Source: Pseudomonadota bacterium (GTDB taxonomy: Bacteria; Pseudomonadota; Gammaproteobacteria; Burkholderiales; Sulfuricellaceae). Taken from it: a stretch of 46,251 nt of DNA. Location of the stretch: contig JAJYXP010000015.1 in assembly GCA_021801705.1 (NCBI GenBank), positions 1 to 46,251 of the forward strand, written 5' to 3'. Numbering within the stretch: the stretch's first letter is position 1; every line of letters starts with the position of its first letter. Shown here piece by piece: positions 1 through 8,673 of this stretch. The notes beneath the pieces are model-generated. The model saw only the letters and a program-made list of their open reading frames with translations. It did no database searches and was not told the DNA's origin. Made by a program: the position numbers and the translations under genes.

Positions 1-308
1 CGCAGATAGTACAGCTTGGCGCGGCGCACGTCGCCGCGCCGCTTCAGTTCGACGCTGGCAATCAGCGGCGAGTAGGTCTGAAAGGTACGCTCCACGCCTT
101 CGCCGTTGGAAATCTTGCGCACGATGAAGGAGGAGTTGAGCCCCCGGTTGCGCTTGGCGACCACCACGCCTTCGAAGGCCTGCACCCGCTTGCGGGTACC
201 TTCCACGACGTTGACGCCGACGATCACCGTATCGCCGGGGGCGAAGTCGGGAATGGTTTTGCCCAGGCGGGCGATTTCTTCCTGTTCCAGTTGCTTGATG
301 ATATCCAT
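1..308 (-). CDS. rplS: 50S ribosomal protein L19, 3' end cut by window edge
   Basis: The minus-strand reading from the ATG at 306-308 begins [15 protein letters not shown] and continues with [13 protein letters not shown], then [19 protein letters not shown], which is the diagnostic body of L19. L19 sits at the 30S/50S interface of the large subunit. About 102 codons are present; the C-terminus runs off the left edge, so the gene is partial only because of the window. It follows trmD by 16 bp and is the last gene of the rpsP-rimM-trmD-rplS operon. An AAGGAG-like Shine-Dalgarno lies just before the start (312-320, minus strand). Confidence 0.97.
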   Translation of the reverse strand, partial: MDIIKQLEQEEIARLGKTIPDFAPGDTVIVGVNVVEGTRKRVQAFEGVVVAKRNRGLNSSFIVRKISNGEGVERTFQTYSPLIASVELKRRGDVRRAKLYYL

Positions 309-324
309 TTAAACTCCTTAAGGT

Positions 325-1095
325 TTACTTATCGGCATCCTGTTCCTGCTGGCATTCCGCTTTAAAGGCGGCCAGCAGCCCGGATTCCTCTTTTGTCAAC
401 TGACGGGCGGCCAACAAGTCCGGCCGCCTCAGCCAGGTTCTTCCCAACGCCTGCTTCAACCGCCAGCGTTGAATTTCCGCATGGTGCCCGGAAAGCAGTT
501 CTTCCGGCACCGCCTCGCCCTGATATACCTCGGGGCGGGTGTAGTGGGGGCAATCGAGCAAGCCATCCACAAACGAATCCTGTACCGCGGATTCGGCATC
601 GCCGAGCACGCCAGGCAATTGCCTGACGATTGCATCTACCAGCACCATCGCCGCCAGCTCCCCGCCGGACAGCACGTAGTCGCCGATCGAGATTTCCTCA
701 TCCACCTGGCGCCGCAGCAATCGCTCATCGACACCTTCGTACCGGCTCGCCAGCAACACCAGCCCCGGCTCCCGGGTCAGCGCCATCACCCGCTGGTGGG
801 AAAGCAGCTTGCCCTGGGGCGAAAGATGAATCACTTTGGGCTTTTCCACCCCGGCCTGCCGCTGCCGCTCTTTCGCGGCCAGGATCGCCTTTTCCAGAGG
901 TTCGGCCAGCATCACCATGCCCGGCCCCCCTCCGTAGGGGCGGTCGTCCACCGTACGGTAATTATCTTCGGTGAAATCGCGCGGATTCCACAACTGCAAC
1001 TGGTAGCGCTCCTGCTCCAGCGCCCGCCGCGTAATGCCGTACTTGGCCAGCGCGTCGAACATCGGCGGAAACAGCGTGATGACGTCGAAATTCAA
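325..1095 (-). CDS. trmD: tRNA (guanine37-N1)-methyltransferase TrmD
   Basis: 256 aa, the usual length for TrmD. It transfers a methyl group from S-adenosylmethionine to N1 of G37, next to the anticodon, in tRNAs reading CNN codons, which prevents +1 frameshifting. Family signatures are visible: the N-terminus [15 protein letters not shown], the [16 protein letters not shown] segment, and the knotted SAM-binding core with [13 protein letters not shown] and [16 protein letters not shown]. The start ATG overlaps the stop of rimM by 4 bp, so translation is probably coupled. Cytoplasmic enzyme, essential or near-essential in most bacteria. Nothing unusual is seen. Confidence 0.98.
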   Translation of the reverse strand: MNFDVITLFPPMFDALAKYGITRRALEQERYQLQLWNPRDFTEDNYRTVDDRPYGGGPGMVMLAEPLEKAILAAKERQRQAGVEKPKVIHLSPQGKLLSHQRVMALTREPGLVLLASRYEGVDERLLRRQVDEEISIGDYVLSGGELAAMVLVDAIVRQLPGVLGDAESAVQDSFVDGLLDCPHYTRPEVYQGEAVPEELLSGHHAEIQRWRLKQALGRTWLRRPDLLAARQLTKEESGLLAAFKAECQQEQDADK

Positions 1096-1577
1096 TAATC
1101 CGCGCCCCAGTCAACGCTCAGCCTGCGTGCCGACAGGTCCACCTCGAGAACGACCTGTTTGACGAAGGGGATCAGGCGTTCTCGCTCGCCTTCAACCACC
1201 AGCACGTCGTTGGCGCCGGTTCCCAGCATATCCGCCACCTTGCCCAAGGCGACGCCCTGGGTATTCACCACTTCCATTCCGATCAAATCGGACCAGTAAT
1301 ATTCGTTTTCAGCAGCTTGCGGCAAGGCCTCGCGCGGCACCGCGACTTCCAGCCCCTTCAGGGCCGCGGCCGCATCCCGGTCATTGCATCCCGGCAGCCG
1401 GGCAACCAGGGTCTTGCCCTGAACATGGGCCTCCGACACCTTGACCTCGCGCCACTGCGCGCCACGCCCCAGGTGCCAGACCGGAAAATCCAGCAAGCCA
1501 TCGATTTCTTCGCTAAACGGCTGCACCTTGACCCAGCCGAACACACCGAACGGGGCGGCGATGCGCCCCATCACCAC
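1092..1577 (-). CDS. rimM: 16S rRNA processing/ribosome maturation factor RimM
   Basis: The N-terminal RimM barrel is recognised by [20 protein letters not shown]. The C-terminal PRC-type barrel has [12 protein letters not shown] and [10 protein letters not shown], then [10 protein letters not shown]. RimM binds ribosomal protein S19 and assists 30S head maturation. The start is uncertain. The open frame runs far upstream into rpsP, but homology begins only around 1577. I place the start at a GTG at 1575-1577, which gives 161 aa and an 8-bp gap after rpsP; an ATG at 1571 or a GTG at 1598 overlapping rpsP are alternatives. No clear Shine-Dalgarno precedes any of these, consistent with coupling to rpsP. 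The stop overlaps the trmD start. Confidence 0.93.
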   Translation of the reverse strand: MVMGRIAAPFGVFGWVKVQPFSEEIDGLLDFPVWHLGRGAQWREVKVSEAHVQGKTLVARLPGCNDRDAAAALKGLEVAVPREALPQAAENEYYWSDLIGMEVVNTQGVALGKVADMLGTGANDVLVVEGERERLIPFVKQVVLEVDLSARRLSVDWGADY

Positions 1578-1584
1578 CAGTTGT

Positions 1585-1827
1585 TCAGGCAGCGGCACGC
1601 TTGACGAGTTTAGCCACGGTGTCGGACAGCAACGCGCCGTTGGACTGCCAGTAACCGATACGCTCGCTGTCGATGCGCAGCGCTTCCTGGCCTTCCGTCG
1701 CCACGGGATTGTAGAATCCCACGCGCTCGATGAACCGGCCGTCGCGGCGATTGCGGGAATCCGCAACGACGACATTAAAAAACGGGCGCTTCTTGGCACC
1801 ACCTCGGGCAAGTCGAATCACTACCAT
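1585..1827 (-). CDS. rpsP: 30S ribosomal protein S16
   Basis: 80 aa, beginning [17 protein letters not shown] and continuing [18 protein letters not shown] then YNP, the unmistakable S16 N-terminal half. S16 is an early-binding 30S assembly protein. It is the first gene of the rpsP-rimM-trmD-rplS operon, so the 78-bp gap to ffh (1828-1905) should contain the operon promoter; I see no confident -35/-10 pair there. The C-terminus (LVKRAAA) is short but normal for the family. Confidence 0.98.
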   Translation of the reverse strand: MVVIRLARGGAKKRPFFNVVVADSRNRRDGRFIERVGFYNPVATEGQEALRIDSERIGYWQSNGALLSDTVAKLVKRAAA

Positions 1828-1905
1828 TGTTTTACCCTCAAAAATTCGTTCTAAAAAACCGGTAATTTTACGCTACGTTATGAAAATAAAGCAAGAAAGA
1901 TTTAC

Positions 1906-3252
1906 TTAGCGCATCCCCGGCAGCATGCCCTTCATCCCGCGCATCATCTTTGCCATGCCGCCCTTGGAAACCATTTTCATCATTTTCTGCGTCTGTTCGA
2001 ACTGGCTCAACAGACGGTTCACCTCCTGCACCTGCACCCCGGCACCGGCGGCGATGCGGCGCTTGCGCGACGCCTTGAGAATGGCAGGATTGCGGCGCTC
2101 GCCCGGGGTCATCGAGTTGATGATGCCCTCGATGCGGTTGATCGACTTGTCGTCTGCCGCACCTGCGGCAGCCTGTCCGAGTTGCGCCGGCAGCTTGTCC
2201 ATCAGTGCGGCGACACCGCCCATTTTTTTCATCTGCTGCAATTGCGCCTTGAAATCTTCCAGATCGAAGCTCTTGCCGGACTTGATTTTCTTCGCCAGCC
2301 TGACCGCTTCTTCCTGGCCCACACCGCGCTGGGCCTCCTCGATCAGGGAGAGCACGTCGCCCATGCCGAGAATGCGCGAGGCCATGCGTTCGGGATGGAA
2401 GGCTTCGAGACCGCCGACTTTCTCGCCGACACCGGCGAACTTGATCGGCTTGCCGGTGACCTGGCGCACCGACAGCGCCGCGCCGCCGCGCGCATCGCCG
2501 TCGAGCTTGGTGAGCACCACCCCGGTCAGGGTCAGAGCCTCGTTAAAGGCCCTGGCGGTGTTGACCGCATCCTGGCCCTGCATGGCGTCGACCACGAACA
2601 GGGTTTCGATCGGCTCGAGCACTTCCTGCAGGCGCTTGATCTCGGCCATCATCGCTTCATCTATTGCCAGACGTCCGGCGGTATCGACGATCAGTACGTC
2701 ATGGAAATGCCGGTCGGCGTAATCCCGCGCCGCCAGGGCAATCTGTTCCGGGCTCCGGCCTGCTTCGGCGGGAAAATAATCGGTGTCGAGCTGCTGCGCC
2801 AGCGTACGCAACTGCTCCATCGCCGCCGGCCGGTAGACGTCGCAACTCACCAGCAATACCTTCTTCTTCATCTGCTCGCGCAGGTACTTGGCCAGCTTCG
2901 CCGAAGTGGTGGTCTTGCCCGCGCCCTGCAGACCGGCCATCAAAATCACCGCAGGCGGCTGGGTGGCGAAGCTGAGCGCGGCATTCTGCCCGCCCATCAG
3001 CCCGGTCATTTCCTGGTGAACGATGCCGATCAGGGCTTGACCCGGACTCAGGCTGGAAAGCACCTCCTGGCCGAGCGCACGCTCCTTGACGTGCGCAATG
3101 AAATCTTTCACCACCGGCAGGGCAACATCCGCTTCCAGCAAGGCCATGCGCACTTCGCGCAGGGCATCCTGGATATTGGCTTCAGTCAGCCGCGCCTGAC
3201 CGCGCAGGGTTTTGATCACGCCGGACAGGCGACTGGTAAGATTGTCGAACAT
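1906..3252 (-). CDS. ffh: Signal recognition particle protein Ffh (SRP54)
   Basis: 448 aa from the ATG at 3250-3252 (MFDNLTSRLSGVIKTLRG). The open frame extends 27 codons upstream, but that part is not family-like and lies in the promoter region. Domains: N-terminal four-helix bundle, the G domain with P-loop GLQGAGKTTTSAKLAKYL, DTAGR and TKLDGDARGG motifs, and a methionine-rich M domain ending MMRGMKGMLPGM that binds signal peptides and 4.5S RNA. Ffh delivers nascent inner-membrane proteins to the FtsY receptor. The next gene upstream is divergent. Confidence 0.98.
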   Translation of the reverse strand: MFDNLTSRLSGVIKTLRGQARLTEANIQDALREVRMALLEADVALPVVKDFIAHVKERALGQEVLSSLSPGQALIGIVHQEMTGLMGGQNAALSFATQPPAVILMAGLQGAGKTTTSAKLAKYLREQMKKKVLLVSCDVYRPAAMEQLRTLAQQLDTDYFPAEAGRSPEQIALAARDYADRHFHDVLIVDTAGRLAIDEAMMAEIKRLQEVLEPIETLFVVDAMQGQDAVNTARAFNEALTLTGVVLTKLDGDARGGAALSVRQVTGKPIKFAGVGEKVGGLEAFHPERMASRILGMGDVLSLIEEAQRGVGQEEAVRLAKKIKSGKSFDLEDFKAQLQQMKKMGGVAALMDKLPAQLGQAAAGAADDKSINRIEGIINSMTPGERRNPAILKASRKRRIAAGAGVQVQEVNRLLSQFEQTQKMMKMVSKGGMAKMMRGMKGMLPGMR

Positions 3253-3297
3253 AATGGCTAAAATTTCCTGCTGAATGTTTTTCCGGTTTCGGTATAG

Positions 3298-3340
3298 TGT
3301 AAACTTGTCTTTAGAGAAACAAATAGCCGACAAGTTTACA
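3298..3340. promoter_or_regulatory. Inverted repeat in the ffh / ccsA-like divergent promoter region
   Basis: A perfect 12-bp inverted repeat (TGTAAACTTGTC at 3298-3309 and its complement at 3329-3340, 19-bp spacer) fills most of the 93-bp gap between two divergent genes. On the minus strand a TTGTTT hexamer, 17 bp, then CACTAT could be the ffh promoter and would overlap one arm. The arms could be an operator or simply symmetric promoter elements. The symmetry is directly visible; the function is inference. Confidence 0.45.
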
Positions 3341-3345
3341 TCACA

Positions 3346-4173
3346 ATGAGCGGTTTACTCCACTTACTCACTTTCCTGCTGTATAGCGCGCTTGGCCTGC
3401 TCTTATGGCGTTCGGTCTGGCGCCCCGCCGGTCCGGAAATAGCGCAGCATCCTGCCGCAACGTCCGCTGTCGGACGCCTTGCCGTACTTGCGCCGCTCAC
3501 GCTGCATGGCGGATTGCTTTATCTTTCCCTGTTTTCCGGCACGCATCTGAACCTTGGCGTCGGCAATGTGGTGTCGGCCATTGCCTGGCTCACTGTACTG
3601 ATTTACTGGCTTGCCAGTTTTCGTTACAACATGGAAGGGCTGCAAACCCTGGTGCTGCCCGGTGCGGCGCTATGCCTGCTGCTGCCGCTGGCATTCCCGG
3701 AGGCGCACACCATCACCCATACCGAATCGCCCCTGTTCAAGTCTCACCTGCTGATCTCGCTGCTCGCCTACAGCCTGTTCACCATTGCGGCATTGCATGC
3801 GCTGCTCATGGCCCTGGCGGAGCGCCGCCTCCACGGCCACGCCCTGTCGCGCATCCTGGGCAAGCTGCCGCCTCTGCTGGCAATGGAATCGCTGCTGTTT
3901 CGCATTATCACGGTGGGATTCGTGCTGCTTACCCTGTCCATCCTGAGCGGCGTAATGTTCTCCGAGGAGCTGTTCGGCAAACCGCTGCAGTTCAGCCACA
4001 AATCGCTGTTCGCGCTGCTTTCCTGGTGCATTTACGCTGCCCTGCTGGGGGGACGGAAAATTTACGGCTGGCGCGGACGCACCGCCACCCGCTGGACACT
4101 CGCCGGATTCGCCATGCTGCTCCTGGCCTATATTGGCAGCAAGTTTGTGCTGGAAGTGATTCTGCAGCGCTGA
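3346..4173 (+). CDS. CcsA/YpjD-family inner membrane protein (cytochrome c assembly-like)
   Basis: 275 aa, strongly hydrophobic, with about eight membrane segments along the whole length, starting MSGLLHLLTFLLYSALGLLLW. The C-terminal half fits the cytochrome c assembly (CcsA/HemX-like) domain: the ITHTESPLFKSHLLISLLAYSLF stretch contains histidines facing the membrane boundary, followed by LSGVMFSEELFGKPL and QFSHKSLFALLSWCIYA. In betaproteobacteria a gene of this type commonly lies next to ffh. Relatives handle haem in cytochrome c maturation or have unknown roles (YpjD), so a specific function is not assigned. It starts 5 bp after the divergent-promoter inverted repeat. Confidence 0.85.
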   Translation: MSGLLHLLTFLLYSALGLLLWRSVWRPAGPEIAQHPAATSAVGRLAVLAPLTLHGGLLYLSLFSGTHLNLGVGNVVSAIAWLTVLIYWLASFRYNMEGLQTLVLPGAALCLLLPLAFPEAHTITHTESPLFKSHLLISLLAYSLFTIAALHALLMALAERRLHGHALSRILGKLPPLLAMESLLFRIITVGFVLLTLSILSGVMFSEELFGKPLQFSHKSLFALLSWCIYAALLGGRKIYGWRGRTATRWTLAGFAMLLLAYIGSKFVLEVILQR

Positions 4174-4180
4174 CTCACAA

Positions 4181-4269
4181 GTGATGGGTGATGGGTAATG
4201 GGGGATGAGAAAAGTCAAAAGCAACACCGTCGCCGATTTACCCATCACCCATTACCCATCACCCATCAC
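4181..4269. repeat. Long inverted repeat between ccsA-like gene and corC-like gene
   Basis: A perfect 22-bp arm at 4181-4202 (beginning GTGATGGGTGATGGG) has its exact complement at 4248-4269, with a 45-base loop. The arms are themselves made of a GATGGGT-type short period. A transcript would form a long hairpin. It is followed by CTTTTTAAGG, so it might terminate or stabilise mRNA, but the T run is short and also abuts the ribosome-binding site of the next gene. It looks like a dispersed intergenic repeat. Confidence 0.7.
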
Positions 4270-4289
4270 GCTTTTTAAGGTTCTCGCTC

Positions 4290-5558
4290 TTGGATGACAT
4301 CCCGTTAAGCATTCTGCTGGTTGTGCTTGCACTAATCCTGATCGTTTCCGGATTTTTCTCCATCTCCGAAACCAGCATGATGGCGCTCAACCGCTACCGC
4401 TTGAAGCATCTGGTCAAGCGCGGTCACCGCGGCGCGCAACTCACGTCCCATCTGCTCGAAAAGACCGACAAGCTGCTCGGCGTGATCCTGCTCGGCAACA
4501 ACCTCCTCAATGCCGCCGCCGCCGCACTGGTTACCATAATCACGGTTCGTCTGCTGGGCGAGAGCGAATTCGCGCTTGCCGTCGGCACGCTGTCCGTCAC
4601 CTTCTTCATTCTGGTATTCAGCGAGATCACCCCGAAAGTGCTGGGAGCCGCCTATCCGGAACGTATCGCCATTCCATCGAGCTATATCCTCGCTCCTTTG
4701 CTCAAGCTGTTCTATCCGGTGGTGTGGTTCGTCAACCTGTTCGTCAAACTGCTGCTGTGGCTGCTACGGCTCAAGCCGATCACGGCCGACACCCGCCTTA
4801 CCATGGAAGAACTGCACACACTGGTGCTGGAAGCGGGCCATTACATTCAGCCCAAGCACCAAAGCATTTTCCTCAACCTGTTCGAACTTGAAAATATCAG
4901 CGTGGACGACATCATGATCCCGCGCAACCAAATCGAGGCCATCGATCTCGATGCCCCGACGGAGGTAATCCGCGAACAGATCTCCACCTGTCACCATACC
5001 AGACTGCCGTTGTACCGGGGCAGGCTGGACAATATCAGCGGCGTAATTCATATCCGCCATGTTCTGCACCAGGTGCGCAATAGGGAAATCGACGCCGAAA
5101 TGCTGCAGGAAATTGCGCGCGAGCCGTATTTCATTCCCGCCGGAACCGCGCTTTTTTCCCAGCTTCAGCACTTTCAGGAAAACCGGCAGCATATCGGTCT
5201 GGTAGTGGACGAATACGGCGAATTGCTCGGACTGGTGAACATGGAGGATATCCTGGAGGAAATCGTAGGCGAATTCGCCTCGCGTCCCGCTACCCACGGC
5301 GGCATTTACCCGCAGGACGACGGCAGTTGGCTGGTGGACGGCGGCTGCTCGCTGCGCGACCTGAACCGCAAACTCAAGCTCGAACTTCCCCTGGATGGGC
5401 CGAAGACCCTGAACGGTCTGATCCTTGAACATTTTGGGGATATCCCGGAAGCCGGCACCAGCTTCAAAATTGCCGGGCATACTCTGGAAATCGTCCAGAC
5501 CCATGGGCGTATCGTGAAGGTAGTGCGCATTTTTCCGCCCTTACCCGCATCAGTATAG
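4290..5558 (+). CDS. CNNM/CBS-domain transporter-associated protein (CorC/HlyC family, DUF21)
   Basis: 422 aa. The N-terminal ~180 residues form a DUF21/CNNM membrane domain with about four helices (SILLVVLALILIVSGFFS; TSMMALNRYRLKHL is typical). A CBS pair follows at roughly 200-330 (DDIMIPRNQIEAID; GLVVDEYGELLGLV then MEDILEEIVGE), and then a C-terminal CorC_HlyC transport-associated domain. Members are linked to magnesium/cobalt efflux and cation homeostasis at the inner membrane. The start is a TTG at 4290-4292 behind an AAGG box at 4277-4280; no in-frame ATG fits better. Despite the family nickname it is unrelated to the HlyC acyltransferase later in the window. Confidence 0.92.
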   Translation: MDDIPLSILLVVLALILIVSGFFSISETSMMALNRYRLKHLVKRGHRGAQLTSHLLEKTDKLLGVILLGNNLLNAAAAALVTIITVRLLGESEFALAVGTLSVTFFILVFSEITPKVLGAAYPERIAIPSSYILAPLLKLFYPVVWFVNLFVKLLLWLLRLKPITADTRLTMEELHTLVLEAGHYIQPKHQSIFLNLFELENISVDDIMIPRNQIEAIDLDAPTEVIREQISTCHHTRLPLYRGRLDNISGVIHIRHVLHQVRNREIDAEMLQEIAREPYFIPAGTALFSQLQHFQENRQHIGLVVDEYGELLGLVNMEDILEEIVGEFASRPATHGGIYPQDDGSWLVDGGCSLRDLNRKLKLELPLDGPKTLNGLILEHFGDIPEAGTSFKIAGHTLEIVQTHGRIVKVVRIFPPLPASV

Positions 5559-5641
5559 AATTCCGCCGCCTTTACAAAAAAACTTGCCAAGTGCATTATT
5601 GGGCTGTTTTGAATCCGGACCTCCAACCGCTCACCTGAAAG

Positions 5642-7357
5642 ATGGCAGCCACGACAATTCCAACCAAGTTTAGCGGACTCGCCCACGCGCTGGTGCAGAG
5701 CAGTCGCCTGCAGGAGGCCGATGCCGAAGCCATTCAGTCGCAAGCCAGCATCGATGGGTTAAGCTTTGTCACCAAGCTGGTGCAAAGCAAGAAAATGAGC
5801 GCGCTGGAGGTTGCGGAATTCGCCGCACACACTTTCGGTTTTCCGCTGCTGGACTTGGCCGCCATCGATGTGGACCACCTGCAGAAAGACCTGCTTGACG
5901 CCAAACTGACCCAGAGCCGACGCGTCCTGGCCCTGCAAAAGCGGGGCAACCGGCTGTTTATCGCCACCTCCGACCCCGCCAACCTGCATGCCCTGGATGA
6001 TGTACGTTTCAAGACCAGTCTCACGGTCGAGCCGGTGGTGGTGGAAGACGACAAACTCGGCGCGCTGATCGAAAAAATAGCCGAAGCCACCGACACCTCG
6101 CTGCAGAACCTGGCAGGCGAGGACATAGACCTCGAGTTCACCGATGAGGACGCGGCGGCAAAAGGCGATGAGGGGATCAGCACAGAAATCGACGATGCGC
6201 CGGTCGTCCGCTTCCTCCAGAAAATCCTGCTGGACGCGATCAATACCGGCGTTTCCGACATCCATTTCGAACCTTACGAAAAGTACTACCGCATCCGCTA
6301 CCGCCTCGACGGCGTACTCTCTGAAGTTGCCCAGCCGCCCCTGGCGATCAAGGACAAGCTTTCCTCCCGCATCAAGGTCATCTCCAAGCTCGACATCTCG
6401 GAAAAACGCATACCCCAGGATGGCCGCATGAAGCTGGTTCTTTCCAAGAACCGCGCCATCGATTTCCGCGTCAGCACCCTGCCCACCCTGTACGGCGAGA
6501 AGATCGTGATGCGGATTCTCGACCCAACCAGCGCAACGCTGGGCGTGGATGCCCTCGGTTACGAACCTGACCAGAAAGAATTCCTGCTCAACGCCATCCA
6601 CCGCCCCTATGGCATGATCCTGGTAACCGGCCCGACCGGCAGCGGCAAGACCGTGTCGCTGTATACCTGCCTGAACATCCTCAACGAGCCCGGCGTCAAC
6701 ATCTCCACCGCGGAGGATCCGGCCGAAATCAACCTGCCCGGCGTCAACCAGGTCAACGTCAACGACAAGGCCGGCCTGACCTTCGCCGCAGCGCTCAAAT
6801 CCTTCCTGCGCCAGGATCCGGACGTGATCATGGTGGGCGAGATCCGCGACCTGGAGACCGCCGATATCTCGATCAAGGCCGCACAAACCGGCCACATGGT
6901 GCTATCCACCCTGCATACCAACGATGCGCCGGCCACCCTCACGCGCCTGATGAACATGGGCGTCGCCCCCTTCAACATCGCTTCCTCGGTGATCCTGATC
7001 ACCGCGCAGCGCCTTTGCCGGCGCCTGTGCAAATGCAAACAGCCCCTGGACATTCCGCGGGAAGCACTGCTGCGCGCCGGTTTCAAGGAAGAAGATCTCG
7101 ACGGCAGTTGGCAGCCTTACGGCCATGTCGGTTGCGAGCTGTGTAAGGGTTCCGGCTACAAGGGGCGTGTCGGCATTTACCAGGTCATGCCGATCAGCGA
7201 TGAAATGAGCCGGCTGATCATGAAGAACGGCACCGCGCATGACATCGCCGACCAGGCCAGGCGCGAGGGCGTACGCGACCTGCGCCAGTCCGGCCTGCTC
7301 AAGGTAAAAGCCGGGCTGACCTCGCTGGAAGAGATCGAAGCCGTCACCAACGAATAA
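5642..7357 (+). CDS. pilB: Type IV pilus assembly ATPase PilB
   Basis: 571 aa hexameric ATPase that powers pilin polymerisation from the cytoplasmic side. Visible in order: an N-terminal T2SSE_N domain (~1-150), an SDIHFEPYEKYYRIRYRLDG segment near 203-225, Walker A GPTGSGKT at residues 330-337, the Walker B-like DPDVIMVGEIRD near 391, the STLHTNDAP histidine box, and zinc-binding cysteines around 458-515 (CRRLCKCK and CELCKG). pilC follows 12 bp downstream, then pilD, the standard pilBCD cluster. Length and motifs are normal; no defects. Confidence 0.97.
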   Translation: MAATTIPTKFSGLAHALVQSSRLQEADAEAIQSQASIDGLSFVTKLVQSKKMSALEVAEFAAHTFGFPLLDLAAIDVDHLQKDLLDAKLTQSRRVLALQKRGNRLFIATSDPANLHALDDVRFKTSLTVEPVVVEDDKLGALIEKIAEATDTSLQNLAGEDIDLEFTDEDAAAKGDEGISTEIDDAPVVRFLQKILLDAINTGVSDIHFEPYEKYYRIRYRLDGVLSEVAQPPLAIKDKLSSRIKVISKLDISEKRIPQDGRMKLVLSKNRAIDFRVSTLPTLYGEKIVMRILDPTSATLGVDALGYEPDQKEFLLNAIHRPYGMILVTGPTGSGKTVSLYTCLNILNEPGVNISTAEDPAEINLPGVNQVNVNDKAGLTFAAALKSFLRQDPDVIMVGEIRDLETADISIKAAQTGHMVLSTLHTNDAPATLTRLMNMGVAPFNIASSVILITAQRLCRRLCKCKQPLDIPREALLRAGFKEEDLDGSWQPYGHVGCELCKGSGYKGRVGIYQVMPISDEMSRLIMKNGTAHDIADQARREGVRDLRQSGLLKVKAGLTSLEEIEAVTNE

Positions 7358-7369
7358 AAGGATTCAGGC

Positions 7370-8590
7370 ATGGCAGTCGAAAAAAAGAGCGCCACTAAAG
7401 AATTTGTTTTCCAGTGGGAAGGCACGGACAAAAAAGGAAAAAAGATCAAGGGGGACATGCGGGCTCCCGGTGAGGCGGTAGTCAAAACCACATTGCGCCG
7501 CCAGGGCGTCACCGTGCTTAAAGTCAAAAAACAAAGAACTTTCAGCGCCGGAAAGAAAGTCACCGACAAGGACATCACCCTGTTCACACGCCAACTGGCC
7601 ACCATGATGAAAGCCGGCGTGCCGTTGCTGCAATCCTTCGACATCGTCGGCAAGGGCCACAGCAACCCGGCCGTATCCAAGTTGCTGAACGACATCAAGT
7701 CCGACATCGAAACCGGCAGCAGCATGAGCCAGGCGTTCCGCAAATACCCCTTGTATTTCGACTCGCTGTTCTGCAACCTCGTCAACGCCGGCGAGCAGGC
7801 CGGCATTATCGACACGGTGCTGGACCGCCTTGCCACCTACAAGGAAAAAATCCTCGCCATCAAGGGCAAGATCAAATCCGCGCTGTTCTACCCCATATCC
7901 ATCGTCGTCGTGGCTTTCGTCATCACCGCCGTGATCATGATTTTCGTAGTGCCTGCATTCAAGGAACTCTTCACCAGTTTCGGCGCCGACCTGCCGGCAC
8001 CCACATTATTCGTCATGGCCGTTTCGGACTTCTTCGTTGCCTACTGGTGGGCGATTTTCGCCGCAATCGGCGGAGGTTTATGGGCATTTTTCAATGCCTG
8101 GCGGCGGTCCAAGAAAATGCAGTACGTCATGGACCGGCTCTCCCTGCAGCTCCCTGTCTTTGGCCCGGTTATCGAAAAAGCCACCATCGCGCGCTGGACC
8201 CGCACCCTGTCCACCATGTTCGCCGCCGGCGTGCCGCTGGTCGAAGCGCTGGACTCGGTCGGCGGCGCTGCCGGAAATGCCTTGTTTGTCGATGCCACGA
8301 AAAAAATTCAGAGCGAAGTGAGCACGGGTACCAGCCTGACCGTGGCAATGCAGAACAGCACGCTGTTTCCCAACATGGTGCTGCAAATGGTTGCCATCGG
8401 CGAAGAATCCGGCGCCCTGGACGCCATGCTGTCCAAGGTGGCCGATTTTTATGAGGCGGAAGTGGACGATGCCGTGGAAGCGCTGTCCAGCCTGATGGAA
8501 CCGATAATCATGGTAGTGCTGGGCACGCTGATCGGCGGCCTGGTCGTCGCCATGTACCTGCCGATCTTCAAAATGGGCCAGGTCGTTTAA
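7370..8590 (+). CDS. pilC: Type IV pilus inner-membrane platform protein PilC
   Basis: 406 aa with two T2SSF domains (about 70-195 and 275-398), each carrying the TRQLATMMKAGVPLLQSF / TRTLSTMFAAGVPLVEAL signature. Three membrane spans are visible, the first near YPISIVVVAFVITAVIMIF and the last at the C-terminus (IIMVVLGTLIGGLVVAMYLP). PilC couples PilB rotation to pilin insertion. The start ATG at 7370 has AAAGGA upstream. It lies between pilB and pilD and is probably cotranscribed with them. Confidence 0.97.
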   Translation: MAVEKKSATKEFVFQWEGTDKKGKKIKGDMRAPGEAVVKTTLRRQGVTVLKVKKQRTFSAGKKVTDKDITLFTRQLATMMKAGVPLLQSFDIVGKGHSNPAVSKLLNDIKSDIETGSSMSQAFRKYPLYFDSLFCNLVNAGEQAGIIDTVLDRLATYKEKILAIKGKIKSALFYPISIVVVAFVITAVIMIFVVPAFKELFTSFGADLPAPTLFVMAVSDFFVAYWWAIFAAIGGGLWAFFNAWRRSKKMQYVMDRLSLQLPVFGPVIEKATIARWTRTLSTMFAAGVPLVEALDSVGGAAGNALFVDATKKIQSEVSTGTSLTVAMQNSTLFPNMVLQMVAIGEESGALDAMLSKVADFYEAEVDDAVEALSSLMEPIIMVVLGTLIGGLVVAMYLPIFKMGQVV

Positions 8591-8595
8591 AAACA

Positions 8596-8671
8596 GTCCT
8601 GAGTGCTGAGTGGACAGGACTCAGGACTCAGGACTCAGGACTCAGGACTCAGGACTCAGGACTCAGGACTC
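8596..8671 (+). repeat. Heptanucleotide tandem repeat (AGGACTC x8) carrying the pilD ribosome-binding site
   Basis: Eight perfect head-to-tail copies of AGGACTC run from 8616 to 8671. They are preceded by the same heptamer in the opposite orientation (TCCTGAGTGCTGAGT, about 8597-8611), so a hairpin can form. The last copy places AGGA five bases before the pilD ATG, so the repeat itself provides the Shine-Dalgarno. Degenerate copies of the same heptamer recur inside a coding region at 32361-32395. Confidence 0.85.
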
Positions 8672-8673
8672 AA

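Noticed and set aside
1578-1811. Long N-terminal extension of rimM
   Set aside because: It overlaps nearly all of rpsP, is low-complexity Ser/Arg-rich, and RimM homology begins at [10 protein letters not shown].
4181-4269. Rho-independent terminator after the ccsA-like gene
   Set aside because: The loop is 45 bases and the following T run is short and continues into the next ribosome-binding site; a dispersed inverted repeat is the safer description.
4290-5558. Haemolysin function suggested by the HlyC/CorC family name
   Set aside because: DUF21-CBS-CorC architecture points to cation transport; it is unrelated to the RTX acylase and not part of that locus.
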